The notes under the pieces are model-generated. The model did not search any database, was not told the origin of the DNA, and saw only the letters and a list, made by a program, of their open reading frames with translations. 64,000 nt of DNA, from NCBI RefSeq assembly GCF_945859705.1, contig NC_079137.1, forward strand, positions 2,360,001-2,424,000. The letters run 5' to 3'. This document shows, piece by piece, positions 21,690-32,479 of the stretch; positions within the stretch are counted from its first letter, which is position 1, and the number at the start of each line of letters is the position of its first letter. Origin of the DNA: Episyrphus balteatus (taxonomy: Eukaryota; Arthropoda; Insecta; Diptera; Syrphidae). The translations under genes and the position numbers were made by a program.

Positions 21690-24361
21690 TTGCGATGAAA
21701 TTAATTTTGTTGAAGACTATACTAATTAGGATTGCAAAACTAGTACCTAACAAATTTTTTATCAGAAAAAAAAAACTCAATGCAAAAATTCAACCTCACT
21801 CCCACTGACTATACTGTTAAACTGTCACAATTATGACATCCACATATAATAATAATTCCAATTGTCTGGGCTCTGGCTCTGCTACTGTCCCCGATTGCTT
21901 GTCAAAAAATTTCACTGTTCGCCACAGTTTGGTTATTTGTTCTGTTGGCACTTTGGCTGTTGTCATCAGCGTCGTCACTGATGTGTTTGCTGCTGCTCCT
22001 GCTCCTATAACACTTCTGTATATTGTCGCTTCTGGTCTACGTTGTTCCTACTCCAATAAAATCTTGCTGCTTTTGCAGTAGATCCAAACATACGTCGAGT
22101 TCGGATGTCACTTGATATCTAGAGTGTATTTATGCGAATTTTCAAGCATCTCGCCCAGCTCCCAATTCCATCCATGGCTGATGTTTTCTCTGAGAGAGAG
22201 TGAGATTATTTGCTTCTAATTACAAATCGAAAAATGTCGCCACCAATGGAATGAATTGTCACAAAAAACAAAGTATAGAATGAAAAATATTTTATACATA
22301 CCAAAGAGTGTGTTGTTATCCCTATGATTGTGAGAGATATATTCCTGGCGAGCATCATCATCATCAGGATGCTAAAAAAAATAACAAAAAAATGCAAAAA
22401 AAAAAACATACGTAAAGTTTCTCTGCGTCGCTGCTGCCACATCCAAATGAATCCATATCCAAATCCAGATTCAGAGATCCCTTCAAAACGACAGCACATA
22501 ACATAACCTAAAAGTTTCCCATTGCTGCCAACAGAGTGCCAACACTCTGCCAACATCCGCTCGCTCGCGTTCACAAATGGCGTGAGATAGCGGTACATGT
22601 TCGTTTAATTTTTAATTTTTTCCTTTCCATTCTGATTCTTGTTGAGTTTTTATTTTTTTTTCCTTCTTCATTCTTGCCTCTCTCCTCATCATTTTTTTTT
22701 TTTTTTTTTTTTTTTTTTTGAAAATATTTTGAATGTTGAAGTTTGAAAAACACAGTTTTGGGACTAATAAATCAAATGCGTTGTCATGCTTTCAACTTTT
22801 AATCAATCACCCACCACTCGCAGGCGGTTAATATGTATTCATACTCTCATCCTGTGCATATATCGAATAGAACAAAAAAAAAAAATGGAATATAGAAATC
22901 CTGGAATGAAGATGAACAAAAAAAATAGAAGCAAAAAAAAAAACAAATCCAATGCCAAAGTATTAGCTCAGCAGCGCATCCTGGGTCCAAAACAACCGAC
23001 AGACATATCAAATATTGTGGTAAAGCGGAAACAACGTAACTGCTGATGATGATGCGACGATGGGTTGGTTGGGGGATGGTGATGGTGGTGGTTCCGGTTG
23101 AATGGAAATGGAAAGGGGTTTGTTTGATTTCACATTTCCCTGATTTAGATGCAGCGCTTTAGCTCAATTTTTGTTTTGTTTTTTTTTTGTATCAATTTTT
23201 TTTTTTCATATATTGTTTTTTATTTCACACATACAGCAATTTGTGGTGTGTTTAGAATATTACAGGATGAGGTGGAGAGAACGATGACAATAATATATAT
23301 GTGCAAAGTGACAGGATGAATTTGAAATGTTTTCGTTTTATTTTTTATTTTTTTTTTTGTTGCTGTTGTTGTTTTTGTTGTTTTTAATTGAAAATTGCAA
23401 ATTGGTTTAATAAATGCAGATGAATTTATATAAATTATGCAGAAATATATAAAATTACTTTGATGGAATTAATTTTTCGTTTATGTACTTATTTTCTACG
23501 AAACAATTATTATTTCTATTTAAATTATTTTATTATTTAAATTAATTTTGATTTATGCCTGGTTTCACCAAGATCGTGAATAATTTTTTGAGTTGTGGAA
23601 AGTTTGCGTTTATTTGAGGTATTTCGTCATAGAAAGTTGGGTTAATAAACTTTGAAAGACTTCAAATCGGGTCAGTAATTGAAAAAAAAAATATATAAAA
23701 AAGTACGTATACACCACAGTGAACGTTTTTTTTAACATGTAATTTCTACTTTATATTCATTTCATTTATTTAAAGAAAATGAAATATTACCTACAACTTT
23801 AATATTAAAACTACTGTATATTAAATAATATCTGATAATCTCTTTTAAATGAAGAAAACGATGCTACAGCACCACAAATAGGTTCAAGTAAAAGTGCTGA
23901 AAATAAAACAAATAACTTGACATCCTAAATGTAGGCCACCCTGTAAAATATTGAAAAAAAAAACCTGAAAAGTTGAAATCTTCATAATATTGTTTTCTAT
24001 TTGCTTCCCAATAAAAAATTATAATTTTTCAAAAATTCTTAAATTTTTTATTTTTCATTTAATTTCTTTAATTTTTCAAATTTTTCAAATTTTCTTAAAA
24101 TTAAAGATTTCCTTCAAATATTTTAAGGTCATGCTCCTCACTAAGAAGTCAAAATTTAGTGGAAGGTAATCAACCAAATAATGAAATGAAAAAAGTCAGT
24201 GCTACCAGATTTTGAATTTTTGAGCTTGAAAATAATTTTTCCAAAAATATTCATCAAAACAACTTTCTTCAGTTAAATAATAAAGATTGTATTTTTGCCA
24301 TTTTAAAAATTGAAAATATTATTTCCGCTCTTCCAAATGTTTCTGATTTTTAAACATATTA
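21690..24361. other. Unique to AT-rich sequence, no gene seen
   Basis: 21833-22600 is less AT-rich, with CTGCTGCT- and CATCATCATC-type tracts in the open frames. T(28) lies at 22692-22719. 23040-23100 is TGATGG/GGTGG rich. 23400-24360 is plain AT-rich. No exon with convincing splice or start context was found. Confidence 0.45.
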
Positions 24362-24365
24362 TTAA

Positions 24366-24608
24366 TCCTCTGTAGGCACACCTCTTTTTTGCGAATTTTC
24401 TTTATACCTTTTCATGGAGCTAGAACTTTTTTCGGTTTCACTATTTTATGGAGAATCATATATGAAATTGATGTAGGATTTTCCGAGGAATTCGAATACT
24501 GTATTCACAATTCCAAAAAAAATTTATTTTCACTCTTATAAAGACACTTTTCTGTGACCACTTTTCATATTTGTCCTGCCAAATTCGCACCCGTGTGCCG
24601 ACAGAGGG
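24366..24608 (-). mobile_element. piggyBac-type MITE, copy 2
   Basis: On the minus strand it starts CCCTCTGTCGGCACACGGG and ends inverted (TCCTCTGTAGGCACAC on the plus strand). TTAA flanks both sides (24362-24365 and 24609-24612). It matches copies 1 and 3 but lacks about 40 bases near its far end, including the GTGACGTGATAGG-like part. Confidence 0.85.
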
Positions 24609-24704
24609 TTAAAAAAAAAATCATTTAGAAAATTGGAGCTGTTTCTGAGGAATTCTAGGAAAAATCTTTTAGCTTTTGAAACAATTAGGTATACATATGT
24701 ACAG

Positions 24705-25161
24705 TATAGAGGGTGTCCCACAGTCACCGCCCCAAATGAAAACAATGGATTCCTGAAGTCATTTTAAGTTGAAAAACTTTAGTGGCAATTTTATCGTTTT
24801 CGTCCCGTTTTCGAGTTTTGGCGGTTTTTATGATTTTTGCTATCTTGTCATTTAACTGGCCTTATCTTTGCCAACCAATCAAGAATTCATTACAGTTTCA
24901 GTTTGTGTCAAAACTTTTTTTTTGATACAACCATTTTTTCGCAATTTCGCATCAAACACAAACACAATCTTTTGAATAAGACGTAGGTAGTTTGGCAAAG
25001 ATAAGGTCAGTTAAATGACATGATAGCAAAAATCATAAAAACCGCCAAAACTCGAAAACGGGACGAAAACGAGAAAATTGCCTCTTAAGTTTTTCGACTT
25101 AAAATTACTTCAGGAATCCATGGTTTTCATTTGGGGCGGTGACTGTGGGACACCCTGTATA
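24705..25161. mobile_element. Foldback element with ACAGGGTGTCCCA-type ends
   Basis: Arms of about 170 bp (24705-24874 and 24993-25161) are inverted copies. The ends are TATAGAGGGTGTCCCACAGT and, inverted, TATACAGGGTGTCCCACAGT, consistent with insertion at TA. Each arm contains CACCGCCCCAAATGAAAAC and CGTCCCGTTTTCGAGTTTTG. The 118-bp centre has a small secondary inverted repeat. Ends of the ACAGGGTGTCCCA kind are common in insect TIR elements. No coding content. Confidence 0.8.
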
Positions 25162-25238
25162 TACAATTTTATACCCGTGTTTTAATATTTAACTAAAAAA
25201 TAATAAAACCTTCAAAAGGTTAATCAACAGTTTACATG

Positions 25239-26740
25239 TTTTTACTTGCGATATAGGTACTATATATCAAGTTATGCATTCGTACAAAAAAAAAAGTTGA
25301 GATAACATTTTTCCATGACATTACGATGGTAGACAATGCCAAAAAAGTGGGTCCCGGAAGTCCGTCTGTCTGTCTGTCTGTCTGTCAGTTTGTCAGTCTG
25401 TCAGTCTGTCAGTCTGTCAGTCTGTCAGTCTGTCAGTCTGTCAGTCTGTCAGTCTGTCAGTCTGTCAGTTTGTCAGTCTGTCAGTCTGTCAGTCTGTCAG
25501 TCTGTCAGTCTGTCAGTCTGTCAGTCTGTCAGTCTGTCAGTCTGTCAGTCTGTCAGTCTGTCAGTCTGTCAGTCTGTCAGTCTGTCAGTCTGTCAGTCTG
25601 TCAGTCTGTCAGTCTGTCAGTCTGTCAGTCTGTCAGTCTGTCAGTCTGTCAGTCTGTCAGTCTGTCAGTCTGTCAGTCTGTCAGTCTGTCAGTCTGTCAG
25701 TCTGTCAGTCTGTCAGTCTGTCAGTCTGTCAGTCTGTCAGTCTGTCAGTCTGTCAGTCTGTCAGTCTGTCAGTCTGTCAGTCTGTCAGTCTGTCAGTCTG
25801 TCAGTCTGTCAGTCTGTCAGTCTGTCAGTCTGTCAGTCTGTCAGTCTGTCAGTCTGTCAGTCTGTCAGTCTGTCAGTCTGTCAGTCTGTCAGTCTGTCAG
25901 TCTGTCAGTCTGTCAGTCTGTCTGTCTGTCTGTATAAGGAGCTACAGCCTAAACGGATATACCGATTAATGTCAAACTTGGTATGTAGCGTTATTTGGCG
26001 ACTCTCCAGAGGGGTTTTTGGAATTAATTTTTTTGGACCAAAAATAACGGTACTTGTTATATACCGATTTTAGTAAAATTGAAATATCTCGAAAACAGCT
26101 CCAACGATTTTTTTAAAAAAATTCAAGTGTTAGTTTTAAGCTAAGGTCTATTTTCTAATGAAAAAATTTTTTTTGAAAATCATTATTAACGGTACCTGCC
26201 ATAGAACCGTTTTTTTCAAATCCGATTATCTCCGAAACTGCTTATTCGATGTCAACGAAACTTTTTGTAAAGAAGCATTTATGTAATTTAAATATAAACC
26301 AAAAATAAAATTTCCAAAAAAAATATTTTTGGATTTTTAAGAAAATTTTGAAATTTTTTTTTTGAAAAATCAAATTTTCGAAAACGGGACATTGAATTTT
26401 TTTGAAATTTTGTTTTTAGATGTTGATAAGTGATTTCTACAAAATGGCATGCCAATTTTATTTTAAGACTTTTTTTCCAAAAAATTATTTATAAAAAATT
26501 AGTTTTTTAAAAAACGGCTCTAACGATTTTGAAAATTTTTTTTCTAAAAATGCACCTTAATATATCAATCAAAACTGCATACTTGTTTTGGAGGGCAATT
26601 TAATTTCAGATTTTATTTTATTTTTTAAAAAAACGAATTTTATTTTTTTTTCCAAATTTCTATATAAAAAGTCTTAAAAATGTAAGCAACTTTAACTCTA
26701 AGAGCAAGTTCGTGCGACCCAGTCGTGCATTTTATTTTTT
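25239..26740 (+). mobile_element. GTCY element, subfamily A copy 1
   Basis: It begins TTTTTACTTGCGATATAGG and contains GACAATGCCAAAAAAGTGGG, then a hugely expanded GTCT/GTCA tract, then GAGCTACAGCCTAAACGG and ACCAAAAATAACGGTAC. It ends AGAGCAAGTTCGTGCGACCC then AGTCGTGCATTTTATTT. GCGAC-CCA-GTCG near the end could form a small hairpin. Four other copies share both ends and a fifth, older one shares the start. The structure (proto-microsatellite GTCY inside a noncoding element) resembles dipteran mini-me/DINE-1 elements, which are thought to be Helitron-related. That class assignment is an inference. Confidence 0.8.
25364..25934 (+). repeat. Expanded (CAGTCTGT)n octamer array
   Basis: About 67 near-perfect copies of the octamer CAGTCTGT follow four GTCT tetramers and end in GTCT tetramers. 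Two CAGTTTGT variants occur 80 bases apart near the start. The octamer has no stop in any forward frame, which produces the long SLSVCQSV-repeat frames; these are artefacts of the repeat. Confidence 0.95.
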
Positions 26741-27659
26741 TTTTCAGATTTAAAATAGGCAGTTTTAAAAACTGCAAACATCCATGATTCATGATTCACT
26801 AAAAATCCAATTTGCTTAATGATCATTCACACATAAAATCCTAACAAAAATTCACTTAAATTGACCGCAAAAAGTCAAAAATCCCTCAAATCATCTTGAT
26901 CGCATTTATGTTAACTTATGCGTGAAAAATTAAAACAAAACTCAACTTTTTTTCTTTTTCTTTCGAAAATTTTAAATTCAAACAAACAACACACAAGATA
27001 AATACTTTGTGATATCTTTAAGGTTTTACTTCATTAAAATCATATTTTCTATAATGTCTCTTGTAATATTGTTGATGTTGCTACCACGCCTCTAAATTTT
27101 ATATACATACCACCCACTTCTAATATATGTTTAATATTTACAAACAAAAAAAAACAACAACAACTACAACTACAAAAATATCAATTTGTGTCCGCATTAT
27201 GTCTTCCTCATTCGCTATGAATTACACTTACAAAACACAATCTGACAATAAATATGAAGGAAAAGATGTATTCTATGTGGGAAAAGATGGATATAGAAAT
27301 TTACACTGAGAAAAATAGAACTGCCGAAAGTTTGTCAGAAATAGAAATTTTTCTTCTTCTTCTTCTTCGTTCGAATATTTTCCTAGGCGAAATCATTTCG
27401 AATGCCTTTTATTCCAAAGTTTTCAGTTGATTTTATATTGAAATTCAAAATTTTGGTTTTTAGCAGAGATCAGAAATAAATCTCAAACTTTTGAAAGGTT
27501 CCTTAATAACTCTTATCTGTAGCCATTTTCAATAAAGGTCATAAAATAACCTTTATTTTAAAAAAAGAAAAATTTCGGTCAAGGTCTGAGAGAAACCTTT
27601 ATTTTGTATTTTTTTATGTTTCGGTCAACCAGTGAGATTTATCGCTGAGAGAAAAAAAT
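26741..27659. other. AT-rich sequence, no gene seen
   Basis: No supported gene. ACACTGAGAAAAATAGAAC at 27303 resembles the end of the 7173-7600 TIR element, but a matching second end was not found. A CTTCTTCTTCTTC tract lies at 27352-27368. Confidence 0.45.
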
Positions 27660-28320
27660 AAATCTCATCTGCAAATGTATAAATTCCTAGAGACATGAGA
27701 GTGGTGCCATATGAAAGCTTATATTTAGTCAATTGAATTGTTACAAAATTTGGACCGAACCATGCATTTTGGGTAGGATAAGATTTTTTTCTTTTGATGT
27801 GTAGAGGAGGTTAATGTGAGTAGGTATACAATCTAGTTTTCGGGGTTAAACCCCCCCCCCCCCATTTGGCCGCCATCTTGGAAAAAGTGGTTTAAACTGT
27901 TTTTTACTAATATCTTACGAACCGTTAGTCCCACAAAAATGTTGTTAGCATCGTTTTTGTAGATAATTTATGTATTTCTCTACAATTTTGATTGAGGTAC
28001 TTTTTTCTGTAAAATTGAAAATAAGAAAGTTATACTTGAAAATAGATGTACATTTTCAAGAAAAAATACTTTGAACAATCTCCCCTATACATCAAAACAA
28101 AAAAAATCTTGTCCTACCCAAAATGCAAGGTTAATGTAACATTTCAATGGACTAATTCTCAGCTACCCGATAGTGGTATAATCGGGTTTTTGGATTTTTT
28201 TCAAAATTTCGAAAAAATCGCGTTTGAAAGTTTTTTCGAAAAATCCCCAAATCTTTGGACGCTCCTGGAAGCTAAACCGCTTGAGAGCAATTTTTGGGAG
28301 TGATGCCAAATGATAGCTTG
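27660..28320. repeat. Diverged inverted repeat with poly-C
   Basis: GCATTTTGGGTAGGATAAGA (from about 27764) reappears inverted near 28104-28124 (tcttgtcctacccaaaatgc), and flanking phrases around TTTAGTCAATTGAATTGTTAC also match inverted. The centre holds C(13) at 27851-27863 followed at once by GGCCGCCATCTTGG (27868-27881). The outer limits are poorly defined. Confidence 0.5.
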
Positions 28321-28991
28321 TGTCATGGGCCTACGCTTTGCACATTGTCAGATTTTTAAAAAATCATCTTCCATGTTAAACCGCCACATCATGCCTATTT
28401 TTTCAGAATCGGGCTTAACTTTTTTTTACCTTTAAGTGCTCCCGGTTTGAGAACGCGTGCACCTACAGGGATGGGAGTTGTACCCAAATGAAGGTTAGAC
28501 TCTTCCCTACCTTTTGGCATCAAAATTTTTTTTAAATTTTATTCAAAATTCCGAGATATAGCCGTTTGAAATTGGGCGATCGAAAACGGTTCTGGAAGCT
28601 GAACGCTTTGACCTAGATATTAGAACATCAGTCTCCTGAAATATTCGAAATTGCATTGGTTGTGCTTTACGTCCCAGCGACTCAAATCACAGTGGAAAAC
28701 ACATTTTTTTTTTAAATAAATCTCAAACCTTAACCGAAACTATTTAAAGTAATGTGGTAACTCTCAGAGAGAAACCGATTGAAAATAAAGACTGTTATTT
28801 CTGGTCTCTGGTTTTTAGAGTGGATATCCTCTTTCTTTCAATTTAACTCACTTAAATTCTTAAAACAAAGAAAATCAGATTAATAAATGATTAAATACCG
28901 AGTATGTGCTCAAAGCATTTGCTCAATATTGATCTTTTGAGAGCAAATGCTCCTTCAGGTGTGCACCAAATTCTTAACAGTCTACCTTCCG

Positions 28992-29965
28992 TTTTTACTT
29001 GCGATATAGGTACTATAGGGCAAGTTTAGAATTCGTAAAAAAAATCGAACTCGAGATAACAATTTTACATGACATTACGATGATGGAGAATGCCAAAAAA
29101 GTGGGTCTGGCAATTCTGTCTGTCTGTCTGTGTGTCTGTCTCTATCTGGAGCTGCAGCCTAAACGAGTGAAGTGATTTTCTTCAAACTTGGTAGTTAGCA
29201 GTTTTTGGTGATTCCCTAGAGGGGAAATTGAAATTTTTTTTTTATGACCAAAACTAACGGTACCTGTCATATAACAGAAATAGAAAAGTTAATTTTTTTC
29301 AAAAACGGCTCTACCGATTTTGATTAAAATTTCTGTGTGTAGTACTACACATAAGAGCCAACTTTTGAAATAAAAAAAATATTTTTTGTACCGTTATTAA
29401 CGGTACCTGTCATAGAACGGTTTTTTTCGTTTCTGAATATCTCGTACAAAATTAACCCGATTTAAATGAAAATTTTTATACAAAAGTGTGTAAGTAAAGA
29501 TAAAAATAAAATTTTAGAAAATTTTCAAAAAACGCATTTTTGGTTTTTTTAAAAATATTTTAAAATTTTTTTTTGAAAAATCAATTTTTTGAAAACGGAT
29601 CAATGAAAAATTTTGAAATTTAGTTTTTATGTGTAAAATAATTTTTTCTTCAAAATGGCATACCAACTTTTTTTTTTAAAAATGTTAAAAAATTTTTATA
29701 TATAAAAAATTATTTTTTTAAACAACGGCTCCTACAATTTTCGAAATTTTTTTTCTAAAAATACCTTTTTATACAAGAAATAAAATGGCATATTTTCTTT
29801 TTTTTTAAGATAATTTAAAACGGAGTTTAATTAATTATAAAAACAGATTTAATTTTTTTATACTACTTATGAAATTTTAAATTTCTTGAATAAAAAGCTT
29901 TAACATTATTGTTACTTTAAGCATAAGAGCAAGTACGTGCGACCCCAGTCGTGCAATTTATTTTC
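28992..29965 (+). mobile_element. GTCY element, subfamily B copy 1
   Basis: It starts TTTTTACTTGCGATATAGGT and carries a modest CTGTCTGTCTGTCTGTGTGT tract, then GAGCTGCAGCCTAAACGAG. It ends GAGCAAGTACGTGCGACCCC then AGTCGTGCAATTTATTT. Internally it differs from subfamily A (ATGGAGAATGCC, AACGGTACCTGTCATAGAAC twice) and pairs with the copy at 61536-62478. Confidence 0.8.
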
Positions 29966-30204
29966 TTGAGTATCTGCTCTGAGCAAATGCTCAAAACTCT
30001 CATATTCCTTTCACTATCTCGAAGTGTTAATAGTACATTTCTTTCAGTGTATTCACACTGTCGCATTAATAACAAATTGAAAATTTGTTGAGTTAACAGA
30101 GGTGGGTGTGTGTGGGGAGAAGGACAAGGATTTGGGGGGGGGGGGGGGGGGGAGAGTCTTTGTCGACTGCATCGTGTAGACGCGACAACCCCATCACAGA
30201 CAGA

Positions 30205-30262
30205 CAACCGATGTGAACCTATATAAAATGTTGAGTGAGCCCATATAGTGCGCACTTACATA
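30205..30262 (+). promoter_or_regulatory. Candidate TATA promoter
   Basis: TATATAAAA (30220-30228) lies about 32-34 bases before GCACTT (A at 30254), which resembles a weak initiator. The next 315 bases are GC-richer and CGA/ACGAC-rich, like fly leader sequence, and reach an ATG at 30570. Spacing fits a TATA promoter. There is no independent evidence of transcription. Confidence 0.3.
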
Positions 30263-30569
30263 AGTGCAAAATGTATCTGCAGTCGTCGGATCTGTGAGGA
30301 GAACAATTAATCTCTAATTATCCTCGAACAGCTGTCATAACCAATTATTAGAGCGAACTTATTATAAAAAAAAAAAACAGTACGACAAACTAAGACGAAG
30401 ACACCCAGTCACTATAAACCAACCGTCACACGATCACGACCGACTACAGCAACGACGACGACCACTGTTGAATCTGAAGCTTGAAACTGATCATGATGAT
30501 GATTGCGTCTGGACGACAATAACGACAACGACGACCACAATGATGATGATCATCATCATCAGAATCATC

Positions 30570-30650
30570 ATGGCAAGTGCCAGGCGACGAAGACGACCGA
30601 CGACGACTACGAGCATTCATCATGCGACCAGCCACCAACAGCATCAGCAA
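30570..30650 (+). CDS. Candidate first coding exon
   Basis: ATG at 30570 (ATCATGGC context) opens a frame reading MASARRRRRPTTTT and ending HQQHQQ at a good donor, CAGCAA|GTATGG (30651), in phase 0. Unspliced, the frame runs on to TGA at 30786-30788 (72 residues) with a hydrophobic stretch AALGWLAVAVAARFIVG. The region upstream looks like a leader behind a TATA site at 30220. The peptide is low-complexity Arg/Thr/His/Gln from CGA and CAG triplets and no domain is recognised. Triplet-rich noncoding sequence is a real alternative. Confidence 0.22.
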
Positions 30651-32225
30651 GTATGGTGCAGTTTTGATGCTGCACTGATGCACGCTGCGCTGGGTTGGCT
30701 GGCAGTTGCTGTTGCTGCGCGCTTCATTGTGGGCCTCGACCTCATCATAATTTCAAATGACAGGATTATGACAAGATGCGGATCGTGATAGGTTTTTGTA
30801 ATTCGTATTCAGTTTTTTATTTTATTTTCGTATAAATAGTTGGTCGTTTGGGGGATTTGGATGGTGCTAAACAGAGCATGAAAGTTATATTGTATATTTG
30901 ACAGTAGGAAGAGAAAGAAAAAAACATTGAAACAAAATTTTATATTTGAGATTAATTGAGTAAAATTTTTAAAATTGTCAGCTGTTTTTAAAACTTCTTG
31001 GTCAAAAGTCAAAGTTTTTCTTAAATTGCAAAATGGTATAAGATCAAGCACGCCTTCCCTTATCTCTCCCCCTTTCCTTACATTACTCTTTGTCTTTAAT
31101 AATGCTTTATCAAGAAAGTTTGGTATTCAAATGTTCAACAAATACCATTTTTAAGGGGGGGGGGGGGGGGGGAGAGGGGTGCTTTCAAGATCCCCTTTTT
31201 GCAACTAAAATCATTGCTTTCGATTGTGTTGACTCAAGTCAAATTAAGTGATAATATGTGTATTTTGACCTCAATTCCTTTTTTTAATGAGGGGGGGGGG
31301 GGGAGGGTCCCCGGGTTTTCTTTAAGACGGTGTTTAGTATGTTGCCTTTTTGCAGTTTTACCTGTAACTAATTTTTTGAAAATTAACAAGCACAACTGTT
31401 ATACTAGATCGTGTTTTAAAACAGGACTTTTTTCTCAAAAAAAAATTTGAGAAGGGGCATGATCAGTAATTTATAAATAAATGGCATAATTGATGCAAAT
31501 CTTAACTAAGCTTTAAAACTTGAACTCAAAAAGTACCTACTCGTTTCTTTTCTATACATTTTTACAGAGAGAGTGCTTTAACCACCCTCCTCCTCGCCCC
31601 CCCCCCCCCCCCACCACTCTTAGATTTATTTTGGGAAAATCATAACACAGGTGATATTACGCATTTACTGATTTTTATTTGAACAAATTAAAGTATTTTG
31701 TATACTTTTTTTTTTATAGGGAGGGGCGATAGTGAGATTTTGCATTTTTTGAAGCCTTATGCAATTCCGTGGGCACACTGAAAAAAAGTGAACGCCAATA
31801 GAGGCCAAAATTATGAAAGAACAAATCACAAAATGGAAATATTTTGATTTAAAAAAAATTGAGGAGGGGCAGTAGTGATCTTCGGCTAAAAATCTTAAAA
31901 TTACAATCTTTTAAGTAACTTTTCTCAATAATCATCAATTTATTTCCAAGATTTTTTGAGAGTGAGAGTGGTAAAACCCCCTTGGTCCCCTTAATTTCCC
32001 TCCCCCTTTCCTTTACAATTTGTGGAAACATCTGGAACACAAATTACTGTACACATTCTTGTTTTACACACTGTCATTGTCACATAATTTTTCCTTTTTG
32101 AAATTCCTTCCCCCTCCCTCCCTTTTTCACTACCTATTTCTTGTATGGAAGATAGGGGGATTGATCATTTTCATATACCTATTTTTCTGCGTGACGAAAA
32201 GTTTTGCCCGCGCATTTACACGAAA

Positions 32226-32319
32226 ATGCGTTTTGTCACTTTGTTGTGGCAAAACGTGGTGATCTCGTTCTTAGTTTGTTGCATTGCCAGTGCTGCTTGC
32301 CAAACCAATTATGAGAATT
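32226..32319 (+). CDS. Candidate signal-peptide exon
   Basis: ATG at 32226 has a favourable fly start context (ACGAAAATGCG). The frame reads MRFVTLLWQNVVISF then a hydrophobic VCC-IASAA stretch followed by CQTNYEN. This is a convincing signal peptide: a basic residue near the start, about 16 hydrophobic residues, and an Ala-rich cleavage region near residue 25. A possible donor T|GTGAGAT follows at 32320. Unspliced, the frame continues to TGA at 32427-32429 (67 residues) and turns Lys/Thr-rich, so an exon end near 32319 is more natural. Secreted and receptor genes in flies often have such a first coding exon before a long intron. No family is identified. Confidence 0.35.
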
Positions 32320-32438
32320 GTGAGATACTCTTTAATGGAATTTCTGTACTAGAAAAGTCCATAATACTAAAAACGAAGAAAACGAAGACAACGATGTTTC
32401 CAGATCATCATCAAGAGAGAGCGAACTGAACTGAACAC

Positions 32439-32473
32439 CATCGTCATCATCATCATCATCATCATCATCATCA
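32439..32473 (+). repeat. (CAT/ATC)n microsatellite
   Basis: About eleven units with one CGT interruption at the left. They give Asp or Met runs in the minus-strand frames at 32332-32996, which are therefore not genes. Confidence 0.9.
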
Positions 32474-32479
32474 GCATCC

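Larger units (their letters stand above)
30134..31900. repeat. Cluster of G/C homopolymers and a ~140-bp periodic module
   Basis: Homopolymers are G(19) at 30134-30152, G(18) at 31155-31172, G(13) at 31291-31303 and C(16) at 31597-31612. From 31155 on, a phrase like GAGAAGGGGCATGATCAGT or GGGAGGGGCGATAGTGAGA recurs near 31446, 31717 and 31862. The spacing is about 136, 155, 271 (two periods) and 145 bases. This suggests an old tandem duplication of a roughly 140-bp G-tract module, with one unit inverted at 31597. No gene is seen in 31100-31900. Confidence 0.5.

Noticed and set aside
25364..25934. CRISPR-like array
   Set aside because: The octamer units are contiguous without unique spacers, and the window is eukaryotic.
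25326..26073. Two overlapping long frames of SLSVCQSV repeats
   Set aside because: They are translations of the CAGTCTGT octamer array, which has no stop in any forward frame, and they start and end within a mobile element.
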